Shown: positions 1 to 7,200 of the stretch, one piece after another
How the letters are laid out: every line of letters begins with the position of its first letter
Position numbering within the stretch: position 1 is the stretch's first letter
Assembly (NCBI GenBank): GCA_964646225.1
Contig: CAZYAD010000047.1
Span: 1 to 9,822, forward strand
Source: UBA4644 sp964646225
GTDB taxonomy: Bacteria > Bacillota > Clostridia > Oscillospirales > Butyricicoccaceae
Length of the DNA stretch: 9,822 nt
Direction of reading: 5' to 3'
The notes under the pieces: generated by a model
Database searches by the model: none
What the model was told of the DNA's origin: nothing
The model's input: only the letters and a program-made list of their open reading frames with translations
Program-made: the position numbers and the translations under genes

Positions 1-1025
1 ACGCACTCATCGGGGTTGATGCCCTTGAAGCCCTCCTTGCCGGTGATCTTCTTCACGGCCTCCTGCACGGCGGGGATCCGGCTGGAGCCGCCCACCAGCA
101 GCACGCGGGCGATCTCACCGGCGGAAACGCCGGAGTCGGACAGCACCTGACGCACGGGGCCGGTGGTAGCGTCCACCAGATCGTGGGTCAGCTCATCAAA
201 CTTGGCCCGGGTCAGGGTCATGTCCAGATGGCGGCTGCCGTTGATATCCGCAAAGATATAGGGCAGGTTGATGGAGGTGGAGGTGACGCCGGACAGCTCG
301 ATTTTGGCTTTTTCAGCGGCCTCCTTCAGGCGCTGCATGGCCATCCGGTCGCCGGACAGATCCACGCCCTGCTCCTTTTTGAACTCCTGCACCATCCAGT
401 TGACGATGCGCTCGTCGAAGTCATCGCCGCCCAGGTGGTTGTTGCCGGCGGTGGCCAGCACCTCAATGGTGCCGTCGCCAATGGACAGCAGGGACACATC
501 GAAGGTGCCGCCGCCCAGGTCATACACCATGACCTTCTGCTCGTTTTCCTTGTCCATGCCATAGGCCAGCGCCGCGGCGGTGGGCTCGTTGATGATCCGC
601 TTGACCTCCAGACCGGCGATCTTACCGGCATCCTTGGTGGCCTGACGCTGTGCGTCGGTGAAGTAGGCGGGAACGGTGATGACTGCCTCGGTGACCTTGT
701 CGCCCAGATAAGCCTCGGCGTCGGTCTTCAGCTTCTGCAGGATCATGGCAGAGATCTCCTGGGGAGAATAGCTCTTGTCGTCGATGCTCACCTTATAATC
801 GGTGCCCATGTGACGCTTGATGGAGCTGATGGTGCGGTGGGGGTTGGAGACGGCCTGCCGCTTGGCCACCTGACCGACCATACGCTCGCCGGTCTTGGAG
901 AAGGCCACCACGGAAGGGGTGGTACGGGCGCCCTCGGCGTTGGGGATCACGACGGCTTCGCCGCCCTCGATGACGGACACGCAGGAATTGGTGGTGCCCA
1001 GATCGATACCAATGATTTTAGCCAT
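1..1025 (-). CDS. dnaK: Molecular chaperone DnaK (Hsp70), 5' part only
   Basis: ATP-dependent cytoplasmic chaperone that binds unfolded peptides, working with the co-chaperone DnaJ and the exchange factor GrpE. The gene starts with ATG at 1025, with GGAGG ten bases upstream, and leaves the window at its left edge after 341 complete codons. Only most of the nucleotide-binding domain is present; the substrate-binding domain lies outside. Visible Hsp70 motifs are IGIDLGTTNSCV (residues 5-16, phosphate loop 1), YDLGGGTFDVSLL (168-180, phosphate loop 2) and LLVGGSSRIPAVQ (309-321, adenosine loop). Between SIKRHMGTDYKV and SPQEISAMIL the protein lacks the insertion of about two dozen residues that E. 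coli DnaK has, which is the usual Gram-positive form. It is the third gene of the operon, 73 bases after grpE, and no separate promoter is evident in that AT-rich gap. dnaJ may follow beyond the edge but cannot be seen. Confidence 0.98.
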   Translation of the reverse strand, partial: MAKIIGIDLGTTNSCVSVIEGGEAVVIPNAEGARTTPSVVAFSKTGERMVGQVAKRQAVSNPHRTISSIKRHMGTDYKVSIDDKSYSPQEISAMILQKLKTDAEAYLGDKVTEAVITVPAYFTDAQRQATKDAGKIAGLEVKRIINEPTAAALAYGMDKENEQKVMVYDLGGGTFDVSLLSIGDGTIEVLATAGNNHLGGDDFDERIVNWMVQEFKKEQGVDLSGDRMAMQRLKEAAEKAKIELSGVTSTSINLPYIFADINGSRHLDMTLTRAKFDELTHDLVDATTGPVRQVLSDSGVSAGEIARVLLVGGSSRIPAVQEAVKKITGKEGFKGINPDEC

Positions 1026-1098
1026 AACTGTATTTCCTCCGTTTAAGATAAGATTTTCTGATGAAAGGTAGAATATAAAAAGGGATCGTTCGGTTTGT

Positions 1099-1647
1099 TC
1101 AGCCGATGGTCTTGACCATGGCGGCCCGCAGCAGGCGGCCGTTCATGGTGTAGCCCTGCTGCAGCACCTGCGCAATGGCAGTCTCGCCGCTGCCCTCGCC
1201 CTCCTCATGAAGAACGGCGTTGTGCAGGTTGGGGTCGAAGCTCTGTCCCTCTGCGGCACAGGGCTCCACATGATATTTGGTCAGGATATCCCGGAGCTGC
1301 TTGAGGATCAGCCGGACGCCCTCGTCGGCGTTCTCTGCCGAGGCTCCCCGCTCCAGATTGTCCAGCACCGGCAGAAACGCCGCCACGGCGGCCATCTGTG
1401 CGTCCTGCCAGGTGGTTTCCCGCTCCTTCTGGGTGCGCTTGCGGAAGTTGTCGTACTCCGCCAGGATGCGCTTGTAGCGCTCCTCCTGCCGGGCAGCCTC
1501 CTCCTCCAGCTGCCGGAGCTTTTCCTCCAGCTTTGCGGCCTGCTTCTGCTCCTGCCTGCTCATGGGCTCAGCCTCCGGCGCCTGTTCGGCAGCGGGCGCC
1601 TGCTCTTCGGGCTGGGCCTCAGTGGGGTTTTTGATCTCTTCGCTCAT
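1099..1647 (-). CDS. grpE: Nucleotide exchange factor GrpE
   Basis: GrpE releases ADP from DnaK and so resets the Hsp70 cycle in the cytoplasm. The product is 182 residues. It has an acidic Glu/Ala/Pro-rich tail (about 1-30), a long charged helix predicted as coiled coil (about 32-75, ending in ILAEYDNFRKRTQKERE), and the C-terminal beta domain with FLPVLDNLERGAS, GQSFDPNLHNAVLHEE and VLQQGYTMNGRLLRAAMVKTI. The usual C-terminal R-P-A-M-V is R-A-A-M-V here. I chose ATG at 1647 because AGGTGA, matching the anti-Shine-Dalgarno sequence, lies five bases upstream. An in-frame GTG at 1656 behind AAAGGA would add only three residues. The start lies inside the end of hrcA (29-base overlap), so the two are probably translationally coupled. 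Expression should follow the CIRCE-controlled promoter upstream of hrcA. Confidence 0.97.
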   Translation of the reverse strand: MSEEIKNPTEAQPEEQAPAAEQAPEAEPMSRQEQKQAAKLEEKLRQLEEEAARQEERYKRILAEYDNFRKRTQKERETTWQDAQMAAVAAFLPVLDNLERGASAENADEGVRLILKQLRDILTKYHVEPCAAEGQSFDPNLHNAVLHEEGEGSGETAIAQVLQQGYTMNGRLLRAAMVKTIG

Positions 1648-2698
1648 CACTGTCACCTGTATCCTTTAATTGTTTCCTGTTGGGTCCGGTCACGCCGGCC
1701 ACCGCCTGAGTAAAGGTCAGCAGCTTGGCGCAGACATCGGCGTAATCCATGCGGGCCGGGGCGATGATGCCCACGATGCCCCGTGTGTTGTCATCGATCT
1801 GATAGCTGGTGAACACCAGACTGGCGTCCCGCATACTGGGATCCTGCAGCTCGGGGCCGATGCGCACCTGGATCATGCTCCCGGCGTCATCCTCCCGCAA
1901 AAGCTTGCCCAGACGGCTGCGGTCAGAGAAGTATTCCAGCATCTCCCGTGCCCGCTGGGTGTCCTGATATTCCCGGTTGTCCAGCAGACGGGCCGCGCCG
2001 TCGATATAGACCTCCGGCTTTTCGCCCTCCTCGGTGACCCGGATGAACTCCAGCACCCCGGCTGTCAGCTGATAGACTGCGGAGCTTCCGCCCATGCTCT
2101 GCTGCACCGAGGGCAGCAGATATTCCAGCCGCCGCTCGCTGAGGGCCAGATTAATGGCCGTACCCAGTACGGCAGCGGTGGCGGGCTCCACCGGCTGGGT
2201 CAGATGCAGCAGCTTGTTGGTCACCTGACTGTCGGTGACCAGCACCACCGCGTAGGTGTATCCCCCGTCTATATCGATGAGCTCGCACTTTTTGACCCTG
2301 CGGCCCCCGGTATGGGAGATCATGGAAACGGTGGTGTGCTGGGTCATTTCCCCCAGCACCTTGGAGGCGCTGACCATGATATTGTCGATCTCGCGCATTT
2401 TGGCCTGCATCATCAGGCGCATGGCCTCCAACTCATCAGTGGCCACCCGATGGCGCTCCATCAGCTCGTTGACATACAGGCGATAGGCGGCAAAGGAGGG
2501 CACGCGGCCAGCCGAAACATGAGGCTTTTCCAGAAAGCCCAGCTCCTCCAGCTCGCTCATTTCGTTGCGGATAGTGGCGGAGGAGATGGGGGTATCAAAG
2601 CTGTTGACCAGCGTTTTGGAGCCCACCGGCTCGGCGGTGTCAATATAGCTTTCCACGATGGCCTTCAGGATCCGGCGCTTTCGTTCGGGCAGCTCCAT
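1619..2698 (-). CDS. hrcA: Heat-inducible transcription repressor HrcA
   Basis: HrcA represses class I heat-shock operons by binding CIRCE; in studied species its activity depends on GroE, so it titrates chaperone demand. The 359-residue product begins MELPERKRRILKAIVESYI, an N-terminal winged-helix domain (about 1-70). This contains ISSATIRNEMSELEELGFL (38-56) and the family motif SAGRVPS (62-68) followed by YRLYVNELM. The middle is the GAF-like domain, and the end carries GIVGIIAPARMDYADVCAKL, the conserved C-terminal block. About twenty polar residues follow that block, partly encoded in the overlap with grpE, which makes the protein slightly longer than the usual 340-350. Start ATG at 2698 has AAAGGAGG seven bases upstream. 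A perfect CIRCE sits 22 bases before the start codon, so the operon is autoregulated by its own first product. Confidence 0.98.
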   Translation of the reverse strand: MELPERKRRILKAIVESYIDTAEPVGSKTLVNSFDTPISSATIRNEMSELEELGFLEKPHVSAGRVPSFAAYRLYVNELMERHRVATDELEAMRLMMQAKMREIDNIMVSASKVLGEMTQHTTVSMISHTGGRRVKKCELIDIDGGYTYAVVLVTDSQVTNKLLHLTQPVEPATAAVLGTAINLALSERRLEYLLPSVQQSMGGSSAVYQLTAGVLEFIRVTEEGEKPEVYIDGAARLLDNREYQDTQRAREMLEYFSDRSRLGKLLREDDAGSMIQVRIGPELQDPSMRDASLVFTSYQIDDNTRGIVGIIAPARMDYADVCAKLLTFTQAVAGVTGPNRKQLKDTGDSDERRDQKPH

Positions 2699-2720
2699 GG
2701 GGACTCCTCCTTTCGCACTG

Positions 2721-2747
2721 TTAGCACTCCTCGTTCCTGAGTGCTAA
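2721..2747 (-). promoter_or_regulatory. CIRCE operator (HrcA binding site)
   Basis: Perfect match to the CIRCE consensus: TTAGCACTC, nine bases, GAGTGCTAA. It lies between the -10 box and the hrcA start codon and covers the expected transcription start, so bound HrcA would block initiation of hrcA-grpE-dnaK. Confidence 0.98.
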
Positions 2748-2751
2748 CCTT

Positions 2752-2779
2752 ATTCTATCCTTTTCCCCGGGTTTGTCAA
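2752..2779 (-). promoter_or_regulatory. Sigma-A promoter of the hrcA-grpE-dnaK operon
   Basis: On the minus strand a perfect -35 TTGACA (2774-2779) is followed after 16 bases by -10 TAGAAT (2752-2757). Expected initiation is near 2745, inside the CIRCE. No other good promoter is seen between this point and dnaK. Confidence 0.9.
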
Positions 2780-2846
2780 TAGTTTTTGCGAAAAAAATAT
2801 GAACAAACTTGGAATTTTACCGGACGGATTTGTAAATGTCATCGGA

Positions 2847-2855
2847 GAGTGCTAA
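2847..2855. promoter_or_regulatory. Isolated CIRCE half-site (possible auxiliary HrcA contact)
   Basis: The sequence GAGTGCTAA, identical to one full arm of CIRCE, occurs about 100 bases upstream of the perfect CIRCE and about 70 bases upstream of the -35 box. At the position where the partner arm should start (2829-2837) only four of nine bases match, so a complete CIRCE is not present. It may be a decayed operator or chance. Confidence 0.3.
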
Positions 2856-2884
2856 TTTTGACGAAAAACGGTGGGGAGAACAGC

Positions 2885-2914
2885 AAAAGGGCGGAGCTGC
2901 GGCTCCGCCCTTTC
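2885..2914 (-). terminator. Rho-independent terminator of the phosphoketolase gene
   Basis: A perfect 12-bp stem, AAAGGGCGGAGC paired with GCTCCGCCCTTT around a four-base loop (2886-2913), begins 12 bases after the phosphoketolase stop codon. On the minus strand the stem runs into a short T run (TTTT). It separates this gene from the heat-shock operon promoter. Confidence 0.85.
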
Positions 2915-2925
2915 CAGGTGCTTGC

Positions 2926-5280
2926 TTATTGATTTTCCCACTTCCAGTCGCGGATCTCCGGCAGATCCTGACCGTACTCGGCGATATACTGCTTGTGCTC
3001 CACCAGCTTATCCCGCATTTTTTGCAGGACATAGGCCCCCCGGTTGCCCAGCTGGGGCAGATGCTTGACGGCATCCATCACCAGATGGAAGCGATCGATG
3101 CTGTTCTGTACCCGCATATCAAAGGGCGTGGTGATGGTGCCCTCCTCCTGATAGCCGTGGACATGGAGATTCTTGTTATGCCGGTGATAGGTCAGCTCGT
3201 GTACCAGCTTGGGATAGCCGTGGAAGGCAAAGATGATGGGCTTGTCAGCGGTGAACAAACTGTCGTAATCCACATCGCTGAGACCGTGGGGATGGTCGGT
3301 TTCGGGTTGGAGCTTCATCAGATCCACCACATTGACCACCCGGATCTTCAGCTCAGGCAGCTGCTCCCGCAGGATGGTGACGGCGGCCAGGGTCTCCAGG
3401 GTGGGGGTGTCGCCGCAGCAGGCCATCACCACATCGGGCTCCTGCCCCTGATCGTTGGAGGCCCACTGCCAGATGCCGATGCCCTGGGTGCAGTGCTTGA
3501 CGGCCTGCTCCATGGTGAGCCACTGCGGCCGGGGATGCTTGGAGGTCACCAGCACATTGACATAATTCTTGGAGCGGATGCAGTGGTCAAAGCAGGACAG
3601 CAGGCAATTGGCATCGGGGGGCAGATAGAGGCGCACCACATCGGCCTTTTTGTTGGCCACATGATCCAAAAAGCCCGGATCCTGGTGGGTGTAGCCGTTG
3701 TGATCCTGCTGCCAGACATTGGATGACAGAACAAAGTTCAGAGAGGCAATCTCCTCCCGCCAATGGAGGTTGCGGGTGATCTTGAGCCACTTGGCGTGCT
3801 GAGCGGCCATGGAATCCACAATGCGGATAAAGGCCTCGTAGCTGTTGAAGAAGCCGTGACGGCCGGTGAGCAGGTAGCCCTCCAGCCAGCCCTCGCACAT
3901 ATGCTCGGAAAGCATACCGTCCATAATGCGGCCCCCCAGCGCCAGATGCTCGTCCCCGGGGACGGTCTCGGCCGACCAGGCCCGCTGGGTCTCCTCGAAC
4001 ATATGATTCAGCCGGTTGGACATGGACTCATCGGGGCCAAACACGCGGAAGTTGCGGGCCTCCCGGTTGAGCTTGAAAATATCCCGGACAAAGGCGCCCA
4101 GCTCCATCATGTCCTGCGCCTCCACCCCGCCGGGGGCGGGCACGGGCAGACCGTACTCCCGGAAGTCGGGCAGCCGCAGATCCCGCAGCAGCTTGCCGCC
4201 GTTGGCATGGGGATTGGCACCCATGCGCCGATCGCCCCGGGGGGCCATTTCCCGCAGCAGGGCGCAGGGCGCACCCTTTTCGTCAAACAGCTCCTCGAAC
4301 CGGTAGCTGCGCAGCCACTGCTCCACCAGACCCAGATGCTCGGGCTTGCTCATATCCACCGGCACCTGATGGGCGCGGAATGTGCCCTCGATGGCCTTGC
4401 CGTCGGCGGCCTTGATGCCCGTCCAGCCCTTGGGAGAGCGCAGAACGATCATGGGCCAGCGGGGACGGGCGGTCTCGCCCTGCTCCCGGGCCTTTTTCTG
4501 GATAGCGCGGATGTCCCGGACACACTTGTCCAGGGTGTCGGCCATATCCCGGTGGGCCTTTTTGTTGTCCTCGCCGTCGGCCTCGACGAAATAAGGCTTC
4601 CAGCCGCAGCCCTCAAAGAACTTCTGCACCTCCTCCCGGGAGATGCGGGAAAAGACGGTGGGGTTGGCGATCTTATAGCCGTTCAGGTGCAGGATGGGCA
4701 GCACCGCGCCGTCGCCCCGGGGATCCAGGAACTTGTTGCTGTGCCAGGCGGTGGCCAGAGGACCGGTCTCGGCCTCGCCGTCGCCCACCACACAGGCCGC
4801 GATCAGGTCGGGGTTGTCAAACACCGCGCCAAAGGCGTGGGCCAGGCTGTAGCCCAGCTCGCCGCCCTCGTTAATGGAGCCTGGCACCTCCGGTGCCACA
4901 TGGCTGGAGATGCCGCCGGGGAAGGAGAACTGCTTGAACAGCTTCTTCATCCCCTCCTCATCCTGGCTGATGTTGGGGTAGACCTCGCTGTAGGAGCCGT
5001 CCAGCCAGTCCTGGGCCACCATGGCGTTGCCGCCGTGGCCGGGGCCGGAGAGATAGATCATGTTCAGATCATACTGATTGATGATGCGGTTCAGGTGGGT
5101 ATAGATGAAGTTCTGGCCAGGAACGGTGCCCCAGTGGCCCACGATCTTCTTTTTGATATGCTCGGGCTTCAGCGGCTCCTTCAGCAGGGGGTTATCCAGC
5201 AGATAGAGCTGTCCGGCGGAAAGGTAGTTTGCAGCACGCCACCAGGCGTCCAGCTTGTCCAGCATGGCGTCAGAGATCAT
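2926..5280 (-). CDS. xfp: Xylulose-5-phosphate/fructose-6-phosphate phosphoketolase
   Basis: Thiamine-diphosphate enzyme that cleaves xylulose 5-phosphate (and in many members fructose 6-phosphate) with phosphate, giving acetyl phosphate plus glyceraldehyde 3-phosphate or erythrose 4-phosphate. It is cytoplasmic and links pentose catabolism to ATP formation through acetate kinase. The product is 784 residues, close to the usual 790-830. Visible family features are GHWGTVPG (48-55), LSGPGHGG (77-84), the signature ENPGSINEGGELGY-like block (here PGSINEGGELGY, 133-144), the cofactor-binding G-A-V-F-D-N-P to GDGEAETGPL segment (151-175), RAHQVPV (302-308), CEGWLEGY (462-469) and QQDHNGYTHQDPG (524-536). 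The histidines and glutamates expected at the active site appear present. Start ATG at 5280 has AGGAGG seven bases upstream. It stands alone between its own promoter and terminator. Whether it prefers xylulose 5-phosphate or accepts both sugars cannot be read from the sequence. Confidence 0.97.
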   Translation of the reverse strand: MISDAMLDKLDAWWRAANYLSAGQLYLLDNPLLKEPLKPEHIKKKIVGHWGTVPGQNFIYTHLNRIINQYDLNMIYLSGPGHGGNAMVAQDWLDGSYSEVYPNISQDEEGMKKLFKQFSFPGGISSHVAPEVPGSINEGGELGYSLAHAFGAVFDNPDLIAACVVGDGEAETGPLATAWHSNKFLDPRGDGAVLPILHLNGYKIANPTVFSRISREEVQKFFEGCGWKPYFVEADGEDNKKAHRDMADTLDKCVRDIRAIQKKAREQGETARPRWPMIVLRSPKGWTGIKAADGKAIEGTFRAHQVPVDMSKPEHLGLVEQWLRSYRFEELFDEKGAPCALLREMAPRGDRRMGANPHANGGKLLRDLRLPDFREYGLPVPAPGGVEAQDMMELGAFVRDIFKLNREARNFRVFGPDESMSNRLNHMFEETQRAWSAETVPGDEHLALGGRIMDGMLSEHMCEGWLEGYLLTGRHGFFNSYEAFIRIVDSMAAQHAKWLKITRNLHWREEIASLNFVLSSNVWQQDHNGYTHQDPGFLDHVANKKADVVRLYLPPDANCLLSCFDHCIRSKNYVNVLVTSKHPRPQWLTMEQAVKHCTQGIGIWQWASNDQGQEPDVVMACCGDTPTLETLAAVTILREQLPELKIRVVNVVDLMKLQPETDHPHGLSDVDYDSLFTADKPIIFAFHGYPKLVHELTYHRHNKNLHVHGYQEEGTITTPFDMRVQNSIDRFHLVMDAVKHLPQLGNRGAYVLQKMRDKLVEHKQYIAEYGQDLPEIRDWKWENQ

Positions 5281-5331
5281 AATCGTTCCTCCTGTACAGA
5301 AAATGTTAAAAGCTTCACGATATACCTTTCT

Positions 5332-5360
5332 ATTATACCCGTTTTCCCGTTAAAAGTAAA
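5332..5360 (-). promoter_or_regulatory. Sigma-A promoter of the phosphoketolase gene
   Basis: On the minus strand -35 TTTACT (5355-5360, four of six consensus bases) is followed after exactly 17 bases by a perfect -10 TATAAT (5332-5337). Initiation near 5325 would give a leader of about 45 bases. I see no clear catabolite-response (cre) element between promoter and gene. Confidence 0.8.
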
Positions 5361-5416
5361 ATGAAATTTCTGTGGCGGAGCAAAAAATGCCTGCGGTGGA
5401 CGGTGCTTGTGAGGTT

Positions 5417-5445
5417 TTGCCCACACCCTGCGTTCTCGCCGGGCG
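5417..5445 (+). repeat. Intergenic dispersed-repeat candidate, copy 1
   Basis: This stretch aligns with 7152-7180 in the same orientation: 26 identities in 30 columns, two mismatches and two single-base gaps. Shared blocks are TTGCCC, CCCTGCGT and GCCGGGCG. It lies in the non-coding gap between the phosphoketolase promoter and the MATE terminator. A small hairpin, CGGACA with TGTCCG, overlaps its end at 5444-5462. Confidence 0.45.
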
Positions 5446-5501
5446 GACAGTGCTTTTGTCCGATCAAAGTCACGCGAGGCCCCGCTGCTTCTCCGACCGG
5501 C

Positions 5502-5530
5502 AAAAGGCGGCAGGGTCTCCCCTGCCGCCT
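5502..5530 (-). terminator. Rho-independent terminator of the MATE gene
   Basis: Perfect 11-bp stem AGGCGGCAGGG / CCCTGCCGCCT with a four-base loop (5505-5530), starting 21 bases after the MATE stop codon. On the minus strand the stem ends in TTTT, the same short-tail design as the phosphoketolase terminator. Confidence 0.85.
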
Positions 5531-5551
5531 GCGCGTCGATATTTTCTTCGG

Positions 5552-6877
5552 TTAGTTGGCCCGCATGGCCTTCATGTTCCTCCGCAGAAAGATCACAGCC
5601 ATCACCAGCACCAGGGCCTCGGTGATGAGGGCGGTGAACCAGATGCCGCCTCCCTGGGTCGCGGCGGCCAGCGCCACCAGCACGATCGACTGGATCACCA
5701 GACCACGGCCCACCGAAATACAGATGGCCGGGAAGGGCCGCTCCAACGCGGTGAGGAAGCCGCCGATAACCACATTGAAGCCCACCAGCAGCCAGGAGAA
5801 GCCATACTGGCGGAAGGCCACGATGCTCTGGGCGATGAGGGAATCGGAGGATTCGCTGAGATAGGTGCTGACCACCTGCGGGGCGAAGATGTACAGGGCG
5901 ATGAACACCGGCACACCGATGACCGCCACAGCGGTGAGGGCATAGCGCAGCAGGGTTGTGTAGCCGTCCCGGTCATTTTTACCGTAGCGGAAGCTCACCA
6001 GCGGCTGAGAGCCCTGAGAAATGCCCATCATCAGATTGATGACGATGGTATTCATATAGGCAATGACGGTATAGGTCACCAGACCGTCGGCGCCCAGATA
6101 CTTCTGCACCGTGCGGTTGAACAGCAGGATCATCAGGCCATTGCACAGCTCGGTGACGCCGTCGGACACGCCGATGGGCAGCAGACGCTTGTAGATATGG
6201 GGATCAAAGCGAAACTTATGCAGCGAGAAGGTGCATTTGGGGCCGAAGAAATGTACCAGATAGATCACACAGGTCACCAGCTGGGAAATGCCGGTGGCAA
6301 TGGCCGCGCCGAAGACGCCCATATCCAGCCAGAAAATGGCCACATAATCCAGCACGCAGTTGGTCAGCGCACCGGTGATGACGGTGATCAGTGCCAGCCG
6401 GGGGAAGCCGTCGGTCTTGATGAGAACTTCCAGATTGTAGGAGATGATAAAGCAGGCGCTGAAGGGGGCGATGCCCGCCAGATACTGCTTGACATAATCC
6501 AGCGTGATCTCATCCGCGCCCAGCAGATAGGCAATGGGCTCCCGGAAGATCAGCACCACCACCGAGATCACAACACCCAGGCCCAGCAGCAGCCAGAAAT
6601 TCTGAGAGAAAAGGGCGTCGGCCTCATGCCTCTTTTCCTGTGCCAGATAAATGGCGATGATGGTGGAGGTACCCACCGCGAACAGGACTGCAATGGAGAA
6701 CAGCAGGTTGGTAAAGGGCAGCGACAGGTTGACGGCGCCCATGGCGTATTCGCTGACACCCCAGGAGACCATCAGGCCATCCACCATGGAGTACAGGGAG
6801 AAGACCATCAGCGAAGCGGCGGTTGCGGTGGCAAAGCGGAGAAAATCGGAGCGGAGGCTCTTGTTTTTCGACTGCAA
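5552..6877 (-). CDS. MATE-family multidrug efflux transporter
   Basis: Inner-membrane antiporter of the MATE family, which exports cationic drugs, dyes or metabolites using a sodium or proton gradient. The product is 441 residues, normal for the family, with about twelve hydrophobic segments. Landmarks are YSMVDGLMVSWG (30-40, first helix and loop), DGFPRLALITVITGALTN followed by VLDYVAIF (146-173), GVFGAAIATGISQL (178-190), GISQGSQPLVSFRYG (275-289) and AFRQYGFSWLLVGFN (334-348). The pattern is closest in feel to the MepA-like branch, but the substrate cannot be inferred. The start is taken as TTG at 6877: AAAGGA lies nine bases upstream, and the next in-frame ATG (residue 24) would cut into the first membrane helix. 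It is divergent from the PadR operon; PadR proteins often control drug pumps, so cross-regulation is possible but unproven. Confidence 0.93.
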   Translation of the reverse strand: MQSKNKSLRSDFLRFATATAASLMVFSLYSMVDGLMVSWGVSEYAMGAVNLSLPFTNLLFSIAVLFAVGTSTIIAIYLAQEKRHEADALFSQNFWLLLGLGVVISVVVLIFREPIAYLLGADEITLDYVKQYLAGIAPFSACFIISYNLEVLIKTDGFPRLALITVITGALTNCVLDYVAIFWLDMGVFGAAIATGISQLVTCVIYLVHFFGPKCTFSLHKFRFDPHIYKRLLPIGVSDGVTELCNGLMILLFNRTVQKYLGADGLVTYTVIAYMNTIVINLMMGISQGSQPLVSFRYGKNDRDGYTTLLRYALTAVAVIGVPVFIALYIFAPQVVSTYLSESSDSLIAQSIVAFRQYGFSWLLVGFNVVIGGFLTALERPFPAICISVGRGLVIQSIVLVALAAATQGGGIWFTALITEALVLVMAVIFLRRNMKAMRAN

Positions 6878-6910
6878 AATAACAAATCCTTTCGTATTCC
6901 CACGGCCCGC

Positions 6911-6937
6911 GGCTGATTTCCGCTGTGCAGTCAGCGG
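6911..6937 (-). other. Structured leader of the MATE mRNA
   Basis: Within the roughly 80-base leader, CCGCTG (6920-6925) pairs with CAGCGG (6932-6937) around six bases. An alternative pairing, GCTGA (6912-6916) with TCAGC (6931-6935), uses some of the same bases, so the two folds exclude each other. No T run follows either, so this is not a standard attenuator. Confidence 0.35.
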
Positions 6938-6963
6938 CCCGGCGAGCGTGGTTTCTATACCAG

Positions 6964-6994
6964 ATTATACCACAGGAGCCCCGGGCTCCGTCAA
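6964..6994 (-). promoter_or_regulatory. Probable promoter of the MATE gene
   Basis: On the minus strand -10 TATAAT (6964-6969) is preceded by TGG, giving an extended -10. A -35-like TTGACG (6989-6994) lies 19 bases upstream, longer than ideal but tolerable with an extended -10. Expected initiation is near 6957. Confidence 0.75.
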
Positions 6995-7076
6995 CCCCGG
7001 CCGTTTGGGAAAACCGCCGTTTTTGGCGGGACTTTCAGCGTTTTTTTCAATAGGATGTGCCGTCCTGCGTTTTCCT

Positions 7077-7109
7077 CCGCCGTCATCCGCCGTCATCCGC
7101 CGTCCTCCG
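7077..7109. repeat. Short tandem repeat, 10-base unit, about three copies
   Basis: The unit CGTCATCCGC occurs twice in perfect tandem (7081-7100) and is followed by a third copy with one change (CGTCCTCCG). A partial unit precedes it. It is non-coding, with no known function visible. Confidence 0.75.
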
Positions 7110-7151
7110 TCCGGGCGGCCGCCTCCTGTAAAGGCCAGGCGCCTTTGGATC

Positions 7152-7180
7152 TTGCCCCACTCCCTGCGTCCTGCCGGGCG
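7152..7180 (+). repeat. Intergenic dispersed-repeat candidate, copy 2
   Basis: Second copy of the sequence at 5417-5445, in the same orientation, about 20 bases upstream of the padR -35 box. Identity stops abruptly at both ends. Confidence 0.45.
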
Positions 7181-7200
7181 AGGGTATTTGGACTTTTTCC

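Larger units (their letters stand above)
6995..7200. other. Non-coding gap between the divergent MATE and padR promoters
   Basis: No credible gene is seen here. It holds a hairpin CCGCC / GGCGG (7014-7029) that runs into TTTT on the minus strand, a tandem 10-base repeat (7077-7109), and copy 2 of the short dispersed repeat (7152-7180). The open frame across it on the minus strand lacks a ribosome-binding site and has a low-complexity, Arg/Gly-rich translation. Confidence 0.6.

Noticed and set aside
183..1046. Long plus-strand frame opposite dnaK
   Set aside because: It is the antisense shadow of dnaK, low-complexity Gly/His/Val-rich, with no ribosome-binding site.
1670..2740. Long plus-strand frame opposite hrcA
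   Set aside because: Antisense of a clearly conserved gene; the translation has no recognisable domain and the frame runs through the CIRCE.
3763..5364. 533-codon plus-strand frame opposite the phosphoketolase
   Set aside because: GC-rich antisense frame kept open by codon bias; the minus-strand gene matches its family along its full length.
5372..6916. 514-codon plus-strand frame opposite the MATE gene
   Set aside because: Gln/His/Asp-rich translation typical of a reversed membrane-protein gene; no start signal and no domain.
7077..7109. CRISPR array
   Set aside because: The repeats are ten bases and directly adjacent with no spacers, and no cas gene is near.
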